NCBI GenBank assembly: GCA_946807835.1
Contig: OX327710.1
Span: 13,380,501 to 13,444,500 of the forward strand
From: Ailanthus altissimus
Lineage: Eukaryota; Streptophyta; Magnoliopsida; Sapindales; Simaroubaceae
Direction of reading: 5' to 3'
DNA: 64,000 nucleotides
The translations under genes were made by a program, and so were the position numbers. This document shows, piece after piece, positions 10,161-21,339 of the stretch. Within the stretch, counting starts at the first letter, position 1, and each line of letters opens with the position of its first letter. The notes beneath the pieces were generated by a model. The model made no database searches. It was given only the letters and a program-made list of their open reading frames with translations, and was not told the DNA's origin.

Positions 10161-11663
10161 CGCAACTAAATATTTCTTCTTGTGCCTGCAACTGATATGC
10201 ATAAATGAGTTAAATATTAAATCATTATGACTGTTGTATTCTATCACTTCCATCTTTTTGTAAATCCATATAACAGAACGTAAGGTGTTCTTCCTAGGCA
10301 ATAAATAATTGATGATAAATAAAAGAATGACCCTCATTTAACTGGAAGTAAAAAAACCAAACCTTAAAGATAAAACTTGGTTTAAGTTTCAAGTGGAACA
10401 TAAGATTTATCCAACTTTGATCTCCCTCTAACAGAGCCCATAAATACATGCATTTTTTAAACAAAAAAAAGGTTGTTCAAACCTGCAACTTATGTTACAA
10501 AACACTTTCTCTGAGATAATTTCTAAAGAACACACCCTTAAGAAAATTCAAGGGATAACTATTTATGATATTTTCCATTAGAAAATCACATCTACAGATG
10601 ACAAAATACTAGCTGAAAAGAAAGAATTATTGATCATACAAAATGATTTAAGGCATAATAAATATATAACCGTTAAAAACAATATCTTATCCAAAAGTCA
10701 ATGTTTTCACCAAAACGAAGGGAACCCAAGAAAAAAAAACGCATACTCCCACAAAAATTTGCTCTCATGGTAAACGTATATCAATCATAGCTTCCATTAA
10801 ATTTTAAAAAACAGAAAGAAAGAAAGAAAGAAAAAAGCTTCATTGAACAATCGTATAGATGAGGAAAAACAATTGTATATTATTGAAAACTAAGCAAAGC
10901 GGATTTGTTATTCCAAAACTTGCAAGGCTTCACAGGATATAACATGAAAGAACATATAACAAAATCTCACTAAGTGTTAAAGAGATTGAATTATATGCAA
11001 AATACAGAGGTGCTACAGCATAGCTCTAGAATGGAATAAAAAAAGAAGAATATCCAACATTTCCACTGAAATCTTAATTATTAAATTTCAAGATTAAACA
11101 TGAAAGGTGCTAAGAAGAATCACATTTAAGCAAGAAGTAGTCATCCAAGAAAAACAGAGGCTCCAACACGAGGACCAATTGATTGAGCTAAGTTTTGGAC
11201 TAACATATTCTGCATATGATGGTAGTCAGAAAAAAGTATAAAATTTCACAGGCAGGGAGGATTGGTGCAACTTCTAACATCCACAATTGACCTTTTCATA
11301 CGATGCCCATCTTTGGAAGTACTGCCTGGATCATCCTCCAGCAAAAAAATATGTGTTAATCAATGATGTTATTCAAGACAACTTCACTAGGTCTCGAGCA
11401 ACATTCCAAGTGAAGTGACATAAAATCATCCAGAATGAGTCACCACAAACACATACGAAGATAACCCAATCCTCTGCCTACTGTTTTCGGGGCATAGGTG
11501 AAACTCTTGCAGCTAATACATGATTGGTTTAAGTCTTTTGTCATGATACTTCAACCTTCAGCAGGAGTATAAAATCCCAATTGCAGTGTTAATTTTCTTA
11601 TTTCCCAATAAATAATATGGGTGACCAGCATTGTCTTCTGAATTGACACATGAACTTAGATAA
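10161..11663. other. Intergenic between the F-box and PPR genes
   Basis: This holds the upstream region of the F-box pseudogene and the downstream region of the PPR gene, both transcribed leftward. There is a (GAAA)n run near 10815-10835. The 5' side of the F-box locus carries a polypyrimidine/CAG sequence near 10170-10190 (minus strand) that could be an old 5' UTR splice acceptor. No further gene was seen. Confidence 0.45.
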
Positions 11664-13010
11664 CTATTCACCATCCAGTCCCCCTTGCTCCGGCTTTGCC
11701 ACCAACTCCTCTCTTGGCTTAGCTGAAAGCCCTTTTGCATACATCTCCTCATCATACTTCCTAGCCATATCTAGCATACCCTTTTCAATCAGAGCATCAA
11801 TCAGAGCATTGTAAGCAAACTCATCAGGACTACACCCAAGTTCCTCCATCTTCTTCCACACTTCAAAAACTGGTCGAAGAAATCCCCATCTCCCAAACTT
11901 CCTCATAAGCATCACATAAGTATCCATCTTCGGACGAATCCCACTATCAACCATCCTATCAAACAACCTAAGAATCTCCCTCGGCTTCTCAAGACTCCGA
12001 AAAAAGCAATGATACGTCATCACATCTGGCACATAACCCTTCTTTGGCATTTCAGCAAGCACCGAATATGCTTCCTTCACCCTCCCATTATCACACAAAA
12101 GCTTTATAATGGTATTAGAAGTAGTAACATTCGGCTGACAGCCCATGTCCCTCATCTCACGATATACCCTCATTGCAAAATCAGGCCCCTCTGAAAGACC
12201 AACAGCACGAATAACTGTATTATACACCACCACATCCATCTTTATCCCCTTCTTCTTCATCTCCTTGTACAATTTCACCGCCTTCCATGGCTTCCCACTC
12301 TTGCACATTATATCCATATATATCGAGTATGAATACAAATCCTTAACAATACCCCTTTTATCCATCTCTTCCCAAAACTCCCTGCACTTCCCCCACCACC
12401 CCATCTTAAACCACCCTCGAAGAATCATATTATATATCTTGGTAAAATTCATCCCACTCAACCCATTAAAAGCCACTTTCTTATTTTCACCAAGACACAA
12501 TTCTTGTGCCTCCATCACATGCTTATACTCACAAAGCGCATCAACAAGATTACAATACGAAGTCTCATCTTTCAAATCAAACTCGTCCAATATATCAAAT
12601 GTTTCCATTGCTTCATTAACAAGATGAGCTGTTACATAACGCTTAAACATTATACGAAACGTGGCATGATTCGGAACTGAAAAGGGGTTATTTTGCATGC
12701 GGTGAATTAAGTTCCAAGAAAGATCGAATTCGAAGAACTTACCCAAGATATCAATCATTCGATTGTACGTCTCAGTGGTGTGAGTGAAAAGGCAGTCGGT
12801 TTCGACCCAGTTGAAGAACTCGAGACCCCGTTTCCAGTCATTGGCGTAGCAAGAGAGAGTCTCGTTGACGGTGTTTGGGTCGAAGTTTTGCAGGCTGGAT
12901 TGGGGTTTTGGGTTTTGGGAGTGAAAATGGGAAGTGAAGGAGAAGAGGATATGAGTGCGAGTTAAAAGAGGAATTGGGTTAAGGCAACGGGAGGCGATTG
13001 ATGAGAGCAT
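11664..13010 (-). CDS. P-class pentatricopeptide repeat protein, probably mitochondrial
   Basis: An uninterrupted, intronless 448-codon frame, as is normal for plant PPR genes. Residues 1-35 are rich in S, R, L and lack acidic residues (MLSSIASRCLNPIPLL), which suits a mitochondrial transit peptide. From about residue 75 to 435 it is built of tandem ~35-residue helical-hairpin repeats, for example TYNRMIDILGKFFEFDLSWN, YSYSIYMDIMCKSGKPWKAV, VVYNTVIRAVGLSEGPDFAM, TTSNTIIKLLCDNGRVKEAY and FAYNALIDALIEKGMLDMAR. No E or DYW editing domain follows, so it is P-class. Such proteins bind organellar RNA in a sequence-specific way and affect processing, stability or translation; the target here is unknown. 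Its length and sequence resemble Arabidopsis At1g80550 (from memory), which agrees with the neighbouring loci. It is intact, unlike the F-box gene beside it. Confidence 0.95.
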   Translation of the reverse strand: MLSSIASRCLNPIPLLTRTHILFSFTSHFHSQNPKPQSSLQNFDPNTVNETLSCYANDWKRGLEFFNWVETDCLFTHTTETYNRMIDILGKFFEFDLSWNLIHRMQNNPFSVPNHATFRIMFKRYVTAHLVNEAMETFDILDEFDLKDETSYCNLVDALCEYKHVMEAQELCLGENKKVAFNGLSGMNFTKIYNMILRGWFKMGWWGKCREFWEEMDKRGIVKDLYSYSIYMDIMCKSGKPWKAVKLYKEMKKKGIKMDVVVYNTVIRAVGLSEGPDFAMRVYREMRDMGCQPNVTTSNTIIKLLCDNGRVKEAYSVLAEMPKKGYVPDVMTYHCFFRSLEKPREILRLFDRMVDSGIRPKMDTYVMLMRKFGRWGFLRPVFEVWKKMEELGCSPDEFAYNALIDALIEKGMLDMARKYDEEMYAKGLSAKPREELVAKPEQGGLDGE

Positions 13011-14101
13011 TTGTAGTTCTATTGCATTTCACCCAACTGCGAAAACTTTTTCTGCCCGAAGTTCTATTTCTAGCTCTGGAACTTGGTGGCTATTAAAAGT
13101 TGAAATTGTTTTTCAAATATATATATAAATTTTTCAAGTTTTTTAAGGATTCAAACTCATAATTCTTACTTCGTTGAAAATAATACATTAGAAATTTTTT
13201 ACCACCCATCATTCAAGCAGTGCAATTTTTTAAGGTTTATTGGTTTACTAATTTTTTATTTTTGAAAGTTGGTTTTTAAATATATATATATATATATAAT
13301 ATTACAAACTATTATATATTTTGCGTCTTCTCCACCTCATGCTATGCCATTTGCCATTTCTTTAAGCCATCATTTATCAAATGTCATGCATTTACATTGT
13401 ATGTTAGTATACCGTTCACTGTATATTTGGCCTTTAGCTTAATAAAGAGCGCGATTCATTTTGCTTCTCTTATTGCTGTCTCGTTGTTTTATTTTACAAA
13501 TAATGATAGATATTTTAAATTAAATTTTAAAAGTAATATTTTAGTTAAATATTGAATATAATAAATAATTTTAAAATTTATATTATTTCACTACTTAATA
13601 TTTGAACATATTATTTTTAAATTTTAATTTAAAATAAAATTTTAAAATATCTAATATTATTTTATTTTATTTTATTTATTTTACAATATATTATAGTAAG
13701 ATATGAGCACAAAAATTTTACTTTAAGAAGCATCTTCTCATTTTTATACTCTTATATTTATAAAGTTGTCTTTATAGCATATTCGGTGGTTGCCATTAAA
13801 TTATATCCTTTATATTAAAATTAAAAATTAATTATACATGCTTTATTATATTATTGTAGTATTCCCACATTCGTTCTTATCATATTTTGAAGGCAAAGGA
13901 ACATAAATATAGAATATTAAAGTTTATAGCTTAAGAATTTAAAGAAATTAAAAAATTATTTAAAAAAAATTAAAGACTACATCAAGATGTTCAATTTTAT
14001 AAGATTTGAATTTGACACTCTAAATATTTTAGGCAAAAATAATTTAGCTTAAATTTTAGATGTTGAAGTCCACCAATGTTAAAAAGTTTGATGACACAAT
14101 T
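13011..14101. other. Upstream region of the PPR gene, AT-rich
   Basis: The region contains the presumed PPR promoter (13011-13300), a TA microsatellite near 13279-13298 and a MITE-like palindrome at about 13501-13670. Nothing else was recognised before the copia LTR at 14102. Confidence 0.45.
13501..13670. repeat. AT-rich MITE-like palindrome, family 1
   Basis: The ends read AATGATAGATATTTTAAA and, inverted, TTTAAAATATCTAATATT. The interior is also self-complementary (AATAAATAATTTTAAAATTT). Similar palindromes occur at 54672-54806, 54822-54990 and 58768-58948, making this a small dispersed family. Confidence 0.5.
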
Positions 14102-14792
14102 TATTGAATTAGAAGCACATAAATAAATAATATTACTTAAATAAATATTGCAGAATAAGTTATTAAAGAATTAGAGAGAAATAGTAGAAGAAGAACACAT
14201 AAAATTTATGTGGTTTGACAACTAGCGTATGTCCACAACGGATCAAGATCACTCTCATATCTTATTGAATCATAAAGTACTCATAAAGTATGCATTTTAT
14301 AAGAAAAATCATAAAGAACAACTCTATCTTGTTAATCTAGGGATTTTCTCTCACTAAAAATCACAAAGAATGTTTAATCACAAAGATTCTCAACCTATCA
14401 CAAAGATATGTTATGTGATCACTAAGATGTGTTTATAAACCAATTGAGAACTTTTATATAGGCTTTAGGATGTTTTAAGTTTACCCTATACGTGTGGGAG
14501 TCGTATTAGGGAGTCCTGAAGTAAGTGGGAGACGAAATAAGAAAGTCTTAAATCGGGAAACTATTCCCGCACCCAGCGCCGCGATGCTGGTGTGCCCGCC
14601 TGGGTATCGCGGTGTTGACCATCTGGCGTCGCGGCGTTCACGTTCTGGTTTAAGCACCATGGCGCTTACACCTGGCACCGCCTTCTTCTTTTTTTCACCT
14701 CCTTTCGCGTCCGTCTTCGATCATTGCGTACCCTACACACTTGACTTGTTCTCCACATCATATTCCGATGATTTTCAATCAATGTTCTCATA
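14102..14792 (-). repeat. 3' LTR of the full-length copia element
   Basis: It aligns with 20243-20955 and 800-1477. On the minus strand it begins TATGAGAACATTG, where the 5' LTR has TGTGAGAATATTG, and ends ...CAATA where the 5' LTR has ...TAACA. Both terminal dinucleotides are therefore mutated. A polypurine tract abuts its upstream edge. It contains the family's CpG-rich patch (14570-14700). Confidence 0.85.
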
Positions 14793-14860
14793 AATCCCTT
14801 CTTTAATTCAAAATCATCCACAAAGAAACTCGATCTTTCATTTTGCATCTTCAATCACCC

Positions 14861-17800
14861 TCACAAAATAGTGACTCTGGTTAAGTCCTTACATAGGATG
14901 AACTTAACCAAGGGCAGTGGCTTAGTCAACATATCAATAAGGTTTTCAGACGACGCTATCTTTTTTAAACTAACTTCATCACTTTAGACAATCTTTCGAA
15001 TGTAATGGAGTCTCACATCAATGTATTTCGACCTCTCGTGGAACACTTAATGCTTGCTTAGGTGTATGGCACTCTAGCTGTCACAATATATACTGGTGTT
15101 CACATCTTTACTAGCCAATACCTTTGTGCATATGCCTTTCAACCACACGACCTCCTTAATAGCTTCACCAACAGCTATGTACTCCACCTATGTGGTAGAT
15201 AGTGCAACAACATGTTGTAGAACTGATCTCCAACACACACTACACCCAAACACTGTGAATACATAGCCCGAAAACGATCTTCTCTTGTCTAGATCATCGG
15301 TATAATCTGAGTCTACGTACCCCCTTACTATTTCACTGTTGTCCTCATCCCTCTTATACATCAACATGCGATTTGATGTCTTAGAATCCACTTCATTGCA
15401 AGTCAGTGATCCTTGTTCGGATTTGCCATGTATCTACTCACCACACTCACAGTCTGTGTTATGTCTGATCTTGTATAAACCATTGCATACATGATGCTTC
15501 CCACAGCACATATGGTACTTTACTCATCTGTAGTTTCTCCTCTTCGGATGTCAGTGACTGTGCTGCTGAAAGTTTGAAATGCATGGCCAACGGAGTAGAG
15601 ATAGCATTTGCATTGGACATACCAAACTTCTCTAGAATTTTGAGTATATATCGTTGTTGGGACAAAAAGATAACATCTTTTCTTTCCCTCACAATATCCA
15701 TACCTAATATTCTCTTTGTTGCTCTCAAATCCTTTATCTCAATCTCGCCACTCAACTGCTTTTTGAGCTTCTATATTTCTTTCATGCTTTTGCATGCGAT
15801 TAACATATCATCGACGTATAAAAGCAAATACATTATCCTACAACTTATATACTTAAAGTTACACGCATCCATCATATTTGCTCCTACTAAAGCCACAAGT
15901 CATCATAAACTCATCAAATCTCTTATACCACTGTCTAGGTGATTACTTTAGCCCGTATAATGACTTTTTTAGCAAACAAATATGATCTTCTTTTCCGAGC
16001 TCCTCGAACCCTTACGGCTGTACCATGTATATCGTTTCTTCAAGCTCTTCATGCAGAAAAGATGTCTTTACATCCATTTGCTCTAGATGTAAATCAAGGT
16101 TTGCACACATGGCTAACAAAATCCTAATAGATATGTGCTTAACGACTGGAGAGAATATTTCATGAAAATCAACTCCCTCTCTCTGAGTAAAATCATGTAC
16201 AACTATCCTAGCCTTGAATTTCATAGGCTCTATCCCCGGTATCCCCTCCTTCACTTTATACACCTACTTGCACCTAACTAGTTTCTTTTGAGGCCTCTCC
16301 ACCAACTTCCAGGTATTGCTCTTTCTAAGAGAACTAATCTCTTCTTTTATGGCCTGCTGCTATTCTTTTTTATTTCCACTCTTTATAGTCTCACCATATG
16401 TTCTAGGCTCTTCATACTTAATAGTGTAAATATAATTAAAGGCATGAGCAACTAAATCTACTTGTGCATACCTGACTGGCAGGTTAATCGTTCTCATTAG
16501 CCTGTCTCTGGCTAGCTGGTACTCTTCAAGTTCCATCTTATGAGTCCTAGTCTTTCCTTAGGTAAACTTGGAGGAATTCGTCGGTGTTCTTGGTTCTTCT
16601 TCAAGGATCTCCTCGTTGAAGTACTGATCTGAAGGCATATCATATATATTTTCAGGCTTTACTTCAACTTCTATTGACTTGGGTGCTAAGTCTTCTTTGG
16701 GTACAGATTCTTCTTTCTTATCTTCTTAGGAAGTTTTCAACATCGTCGTCTCATCGAACGTCATGGCTTATGATACTCCTTGGTAGTGTTAAGTCTTTAC
16801 ACCACACCTTATATCTTTTCACTCCTTCGGGATATCCTATGAATACCCCTTTAATAACTCTAAGTTCCAACTTCCCCTCCTTAATGTGTACAAAGGTAGG
16901 GCAACCAAATATTCTCAGGTAGTCATACTTTGAAGAATTACCAAACCATTTCTCTTCTGAAGCCTTGAAGTCAACTGTCGATGAGGGACTTCTATTAATC
17001 AAATAAGCTGCAATCACTATAGCGTCTCCCCAAAATATTTTGGACATCTTCGCAATAGTAAGCATGCACCTAACTCTTTCAAGTAGGGTCTTATTCATCC
17101 TCTCAGCTACATCATTCTGTTGTGGTGTTGATCTCAGTGTTCTATGTCTCGCAATCCCATGCTTGGCACAAAATCCATTAAACTCTCTATTGCAAAATTT
17201 GAGATCGTTGTCAGTTCTCAACCTCTTCACCCTTTTGCCAGTCTGATTCTCAACAAGAGCCTTCCAAGATTTGAATGCATCAAACGCTTGATCTTTACTC
17301 TTCAACACATAGACCAACAGCTTCTTTAAATAGTCATCAATTAAATTAAGAAACTACCTAGCACTGCCACAAGTAGCTGTCTAAGCTGATCCCCAAAGAT
17401 CCGAGTGTATGTAGTCAAGAGTTTCCTTAGTCTTGTGCTTGCCGATACTAAATCTCAACCTATGTGCTTTCCTAAGCACACAATGCTCACAAAATTCCAA
17501 TGGTTGGAACCTATCCTCACCAAACGCCTTTTGACTAAATAACTCCTTCAGGTTTCTCTTGCCTAGGTGTACTAGTCTAAGATGTCATAACTTAGTTTGC
17601 ATACTCTCATAATCTATAGAGAATAATGCAAAACCACTCACAACTTCACCCTTAAGCACATAATCGCCTTTGTACTTTTCTTCTCTCATTACTACTATAG
17701 AACCCTTCAATACTCTCAAATTTCTCCGTCGATCCTGATGGAACACCCATTCTAGTTTAACGTCCCTAGTGAGATCAAGTTCTTTTTAAGATCAAAAACA

Positions 17801-17918
17801 TACCTAACATCTGTCAACTCTCTCACTCGCCCATCATACAGCCTAAGTTTAATGCTACTAATTCCATCATCTGACATGCAACGTCATTACCCATTAACAC
17901 CTTACCACCACTAATTGG
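14861..17918 (-). pseudogene. Copia pol remnant: integrase, reverse transcriptase, RNase H
   Basis: Pieces of the polyprotein lie in the correct order on the minus strand. GAG-pre-integrase sequence (about 17340-17918) is followed by an integrase core (16751-17345). The integrase keeps IDDY, the RTDND aspartate and VAERMNKTLLERVR with its glutamate, so the DDE residues are still readable. Reverse transcriptase follows (15459-16263), including FKARIVVHDFTQREGVDFHE and the catalytic YVDD at 15807-15818. RNase H (15188-15391, GYVDSDYTDDLDKRRSFSGY) and the C-terminal end LTKPLP with stop at 14861-14863 complete it. Stops and frameshifts separate every block (for example a TAG just before IDDY), so no polyprotein can be made. 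The open pieces are 66-188 codons long. Confidence 0.9.
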
Positions 17919-19311
17919 TGATGCGATATTTCTATATCTTATAATTAAGCGCAAGTATACGCTATCATAACAAGTAATAAAAGAACTTATTAAGTCGGAT
18001 ATCGAACCTACATGGATAATTTCTACGCTTTAACCAAGTACTAAAATTATGTCTTTCTATTAATTATTTAGAAAAATAAAAATTTAAGAATGACTGTAGA
18101 AAATATAAAAGCAAAAACACAATGCACAGAGAATTAGGTGATAGTAATATAGAGAAAACTTAGGACTAATACTATCCCTCAATATGTTTTTTAATGATTA
18201 ATATCTAATATTTAACTCCCTTAGTCTTTATTATTGATCAAGATACTAATGTATTCGCAAGCCTCTTCTAAAGTCATGCAAGTATACATTAATTTACCAA
18301 ATACCTATATTCTTATGGTACTTGTAATAAATTAAGATTCATTAAGATTAGATCTTATTGATCATACATGCCAATTAGGTATATTCTTATCATAAATTGA
18401 AACTTGCTTATGCAACATTGAATATTACTTTACAACCATGCATCAAATTACCTAAGTCTAAATATTATTATTCCTCTTCTGACTTTATCAATAATATTAC
18501 CAACTCATTCACCATATATTGACTAGATATATTGAAGCATTAAGAACAAGTAATTTAAATAACAAATAACTAAATTTATTAAATATTAAAAAGATATGGC
18601 AACTAAGCACACATATTGAGTTCAAGTATTAACTCTAGAAAATAAATTTAGTTCGTGGCTATAAGAGAACAACGGTAAAAATAATAATAAATCATGACAC
18701 TATCAATAGCAAACCGATATAGACGTTGAATTTGTCTTGATTGCACTGCCTAAGAACTCTTAATGCCAAAGAACGCCTTGAATCTCTCTCTATGGTTGCT
18801 TCAATTAAACTCTTATTGCTCTCTAACACCTGTGTTCTATATTCTTGATGTTCTTGAATTGCTCTATGGTGATTTTTAAAGTCTGGGGTTGATGGGCCTT
18901 TTATAGGGATTGATATGAGCATGAAAATCTCAATTCTCATCAAACTAGGACTCGCACTACCGCTGGAGCGCTATGTTCTGTCGCAGAGGCGATGGGTATA
19001 AACGGCCTCACCGCTAAAGCGGTGAGTTGTTGGTGCTGAGGCACCAGATGCGACTTAAACAGGTCTAATTTTTTATTTCAATCATTGTTTCAGCGCTGGG
19101 ACAAAAATCCTCGTGGCGCTGAGGCGATGGACTTATATTTGAAAACTTTGCATTTTAGTCCCTATTTTTGCTCCTTTTGCATCCTTTCTTTAAATTTCGT
19201 TCAAGTTCCTATAAATAACAATAAAGCACATAAATAGTCAACTATTCTCATAAAATAATAAAATACTAAAATAAAAACATGAAGAAATATATTACAAATT
19301 TGTCCTTATCA
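17919..19311 (-). mobile_element. Solo LTR of a second retrotransposon family, nested in the copia element
   Basis: The 1393 bp block interrupts the copia gag-pol frame between the GAG-pre-integrase part and the zinc knuckle. It matches 39825-41219 end to end. It has TG...CA ends (plus strand TGATGCGATA ... CCTTATCA). On the minus strand a TATA-like CCCTATAAAAGGCCC lies near 18893-18907, so the LTR is oriented leftward. There is no internal coding region, so it is a solo LTR left by LTR-LTR recombination. The flanks ATTGG and ATAGA do not match, unlike the clean duplication around the second copy. A CpG-rich patch lies at 18955-19060. Confidence 0.83.
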
Positions 19312-19481
19312 ATAGACTGAAAATTTACAAACCAAGACTTGTGTAGACACATGTGAAAAGTACAACAAAAATCAAGAACTCATTGTTCAGAATTCTTACC
19401 ATCAGTAGCGACCAGTGTCTATGCGCTGTCATAGCTATCATCATAGGCAAGCACAACATCCGTTTGTGCTCTCTTCTCAAG

Positions 19482-20209
19482 ACTGTCCTTTATAAAGTGC
19501 CCTTCTTTTTTGCAGTAATAACACTTCCTAGGAGTCCTAGACTTCGACCTTGAGCCCTTTTTTTTCTTCCATCTCTAAATGAGGACCTTCCTCTTACAGA
19601 TAAAATTTCTGCATTGCCTTCAATCTGCTTCCCTAGTAACTTTGAGTTTAATGATGATTTCATATCACTCATTGTTAAACTCTCTCTACCATAGAGTAGC
19701 GTATCAACAAAGATCTCATAACTCTTGAGGAGTGAATTTAACAAGATAATTGCTTTATCTTTATCTTCTATCTTGATGTTGATAGACTCACTATCAAGGA
19801 TGATCTTATTGAATGCGTCTATATGATCTTTCATCGGCGTTCCCTCTAACATAGACAGCTGATACTATTTATTCTTTAGATGTAATTTGTTGGCCAACGA
19901 TTTTCACATATAAAGCGAGTCAAGCTTCTTCCAAAGATCTATCGTCGTCGTCTCACCTGCTACTTCCCTTAGTACTTCATCACTTAATGATAGAATGATT
20001 GTGCTATGAGCTCTTTCTTGAATGTCTCTTCTTTCTGCTTCAGTTTTAGATGACTCTGGCGTCTTCTCTTCATCACTAGATGGAGCTGTAGTCTCCTCTA
20101 ATATCGAGCCTAGCCTTTGGCTCACCAACAACGCCTATACTTTCATCTTCCACAAATTGAAGTCATTCATACCGTTAAATTTCTCTACTTTATACTTGGG
20201 TGTGGCCAT
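19482..20209 (-). pseudogene. Copia gag remnant of the full-length element
   Basis: The minus-strand ATG at 20209 starts MATPKYKVEKFNGMNDFNLW, a typical copia gag opening, but a TAG follows four codons later. UBN2-type sequence continues in pieces at 19904-20131 and 19490-19852 (GTPMKDHIDAFNKIILDSES). The zinc knuckle at 19482-19523 reads CYYCKKEGHFIKDS, with the last cysteine replaced by serine. It is the same family as the gag at 1-768. Confidence 0.87.
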
Positions 20210-20227
20210 GTGTGCTTAGAAAACCAA

Positions 20228-20239
20228 GCTCTAATACCA
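20228..20239 (-). other. Primer-binding site of the full-length copia element
   Basis: The minus strand reads TGGTATTAGAGC, one transition away from the initiator tRNA-Met complement TGGTATCAGAGC. It begins 3 bp from the 5' LTR end at 20243. Confidence 0.85.
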
Positions 20240-20242
20240 GTT

Positions 20243-20955
20243 TGTTAAAGTGGAAGCACACAAACAAACAATATCACTCAAGCAAATATTGTAGAATAAG
20301 TTATTAAGAAACTAAAGAGAAATGGTAGAAGAAGAACACATAAAATTTACATGGTTTGGCAACTTGCCTACGTCTATGGCAGATCAAGATCACTCTCGTA
20401 TCTTATTAAATCACAAGGTACTCACAAAGTATACCTTTTACAAGAAAAATAACAAAGAACAACTCTCTCTTGCTAATCTAGGGATTTTCTTTAACTAAAA
20501 ATCATAAAGAAGGTTTAATCATAAAGATTTTTCAACCTATCACAAAGATATGTTCTATGATCACTAAGGTATGTTTACACGCCAATTGAGAGCCTTTATA
20601 TAGGCCTTAAGACGTCCTATGTTAACCCTATACGTATGAGAGTTGTATTAGAGAGTCCTGAAACAAGTAGGAGATGAAATAAGAAAGTCTCAAATCAAAA
20701 AACTATTCCTGCACCCAGCGTCGTGATGCTGGTGCGCCCGCCTGGGCACTGCGGTGCTGATCACCTGGCGTCGTGGCACTCACGTTCTGGTTTGGGCACC
20801 GCAGCTCCCTTCTTAGTCGTCGCGGCGCTCACCCCTAGTACCGCCTTTTTTGTTCTTCCGCCTTTTTTCACATCTGTCTTCGATCCTTGTGTACCCAACG
20901 CATTTAACTTGCTCTCCACATCATATTTCGATAATTTTCAATCAATATTCTCACA
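20243..20955 (-). repeat. 5' LTR of the full-length copia element (713 bp)
   Basis: TG...CA ends are preserved (plus strand TGTTAAAG ... TTCTCACA). On the minus strand the TATA-like box lies near 20600 (CCTATATAAAGGC). The LTR carries a CpG-rich patch at about 20715-20850. It is the best preserved of the three LTR copies of this family. Confidence 0.88.
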
Positions 20956-21339
20956 TAATCAAAGATTAGAAACAAAACATTTTTGCAATATCGCACTCAA
21001 GTTATGATATTCCTTCATTATCATTTTCATTAAGCATTTAAAAGAGAATATCTCATTATAAAGGACCGAAGTCATTGATACTATCACAGGCTTGCAATAA
21101 ATAAACGCATTTGCATTTACAAGATTTTATATCAACTAGCAAATATAATTCTATACTATTTAGGATCGCTTTACAATTATATTATATGAAGAGAAAAAAG
21201 TGATGGATAAAGACTTGCTAGAAAAGACATTTTCAACTTTTCATTCCTCATATATATAGTTTTACAATAATAATATCAAATACGTGAATATAAGATATAT
21301 TTTGATTTGATTTTTTATCTTCTTATTACTAGAAGAAAA
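20956..21339. other. Short AT-rich gap between two copia elements
   Basis: Nothing recognisable. It may include the degraded left part of the plus-strand copia element that follows. Confidence 0.4.

Larger units (their letters stand above)
14102..20955 (-). mobile_element. Full-length decayed Ty1/copia retrotransposon with nested solo LTR
   Basis: The element runs right to left: 5' LTR (20243-20955), PBS (20228-20239), gag (20209 down to 19482), pol (to the stop at 14861), a polypurine tract (reverse complement AAAGAAGGGATT, 14793-14804) and 3' LTR (14102-14792). Without the 1393 bp insertion at 17919-19311 it would be about 5.46 kb, a normal copia length. Domain order in pol is GAG-pre-integrase, integrase, reverse transcriptase, RNase H, which defines copia rather than gypsy. 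Many stops and frameshifts and clearly diverged LTRs point to an old insertion. The five bases outside each end (CAATT and TAATC) do not match, so the target duplication is eroded or my end calls are off by a base or two. Confidence 0.92.

Noticed and set aside
12145..12627. 160-codon plus-strand ORF
   Set aside because: It is antisense to the intact PPR gene, with no similarity of its own.
14494..14793. 99-codon plus-strand ORF in the copia 3' LTR
   Set aside because: It sits wholly within LTR sequence, in its CpG-rich patch, and is not conserved as a frame in the other LTR copies.
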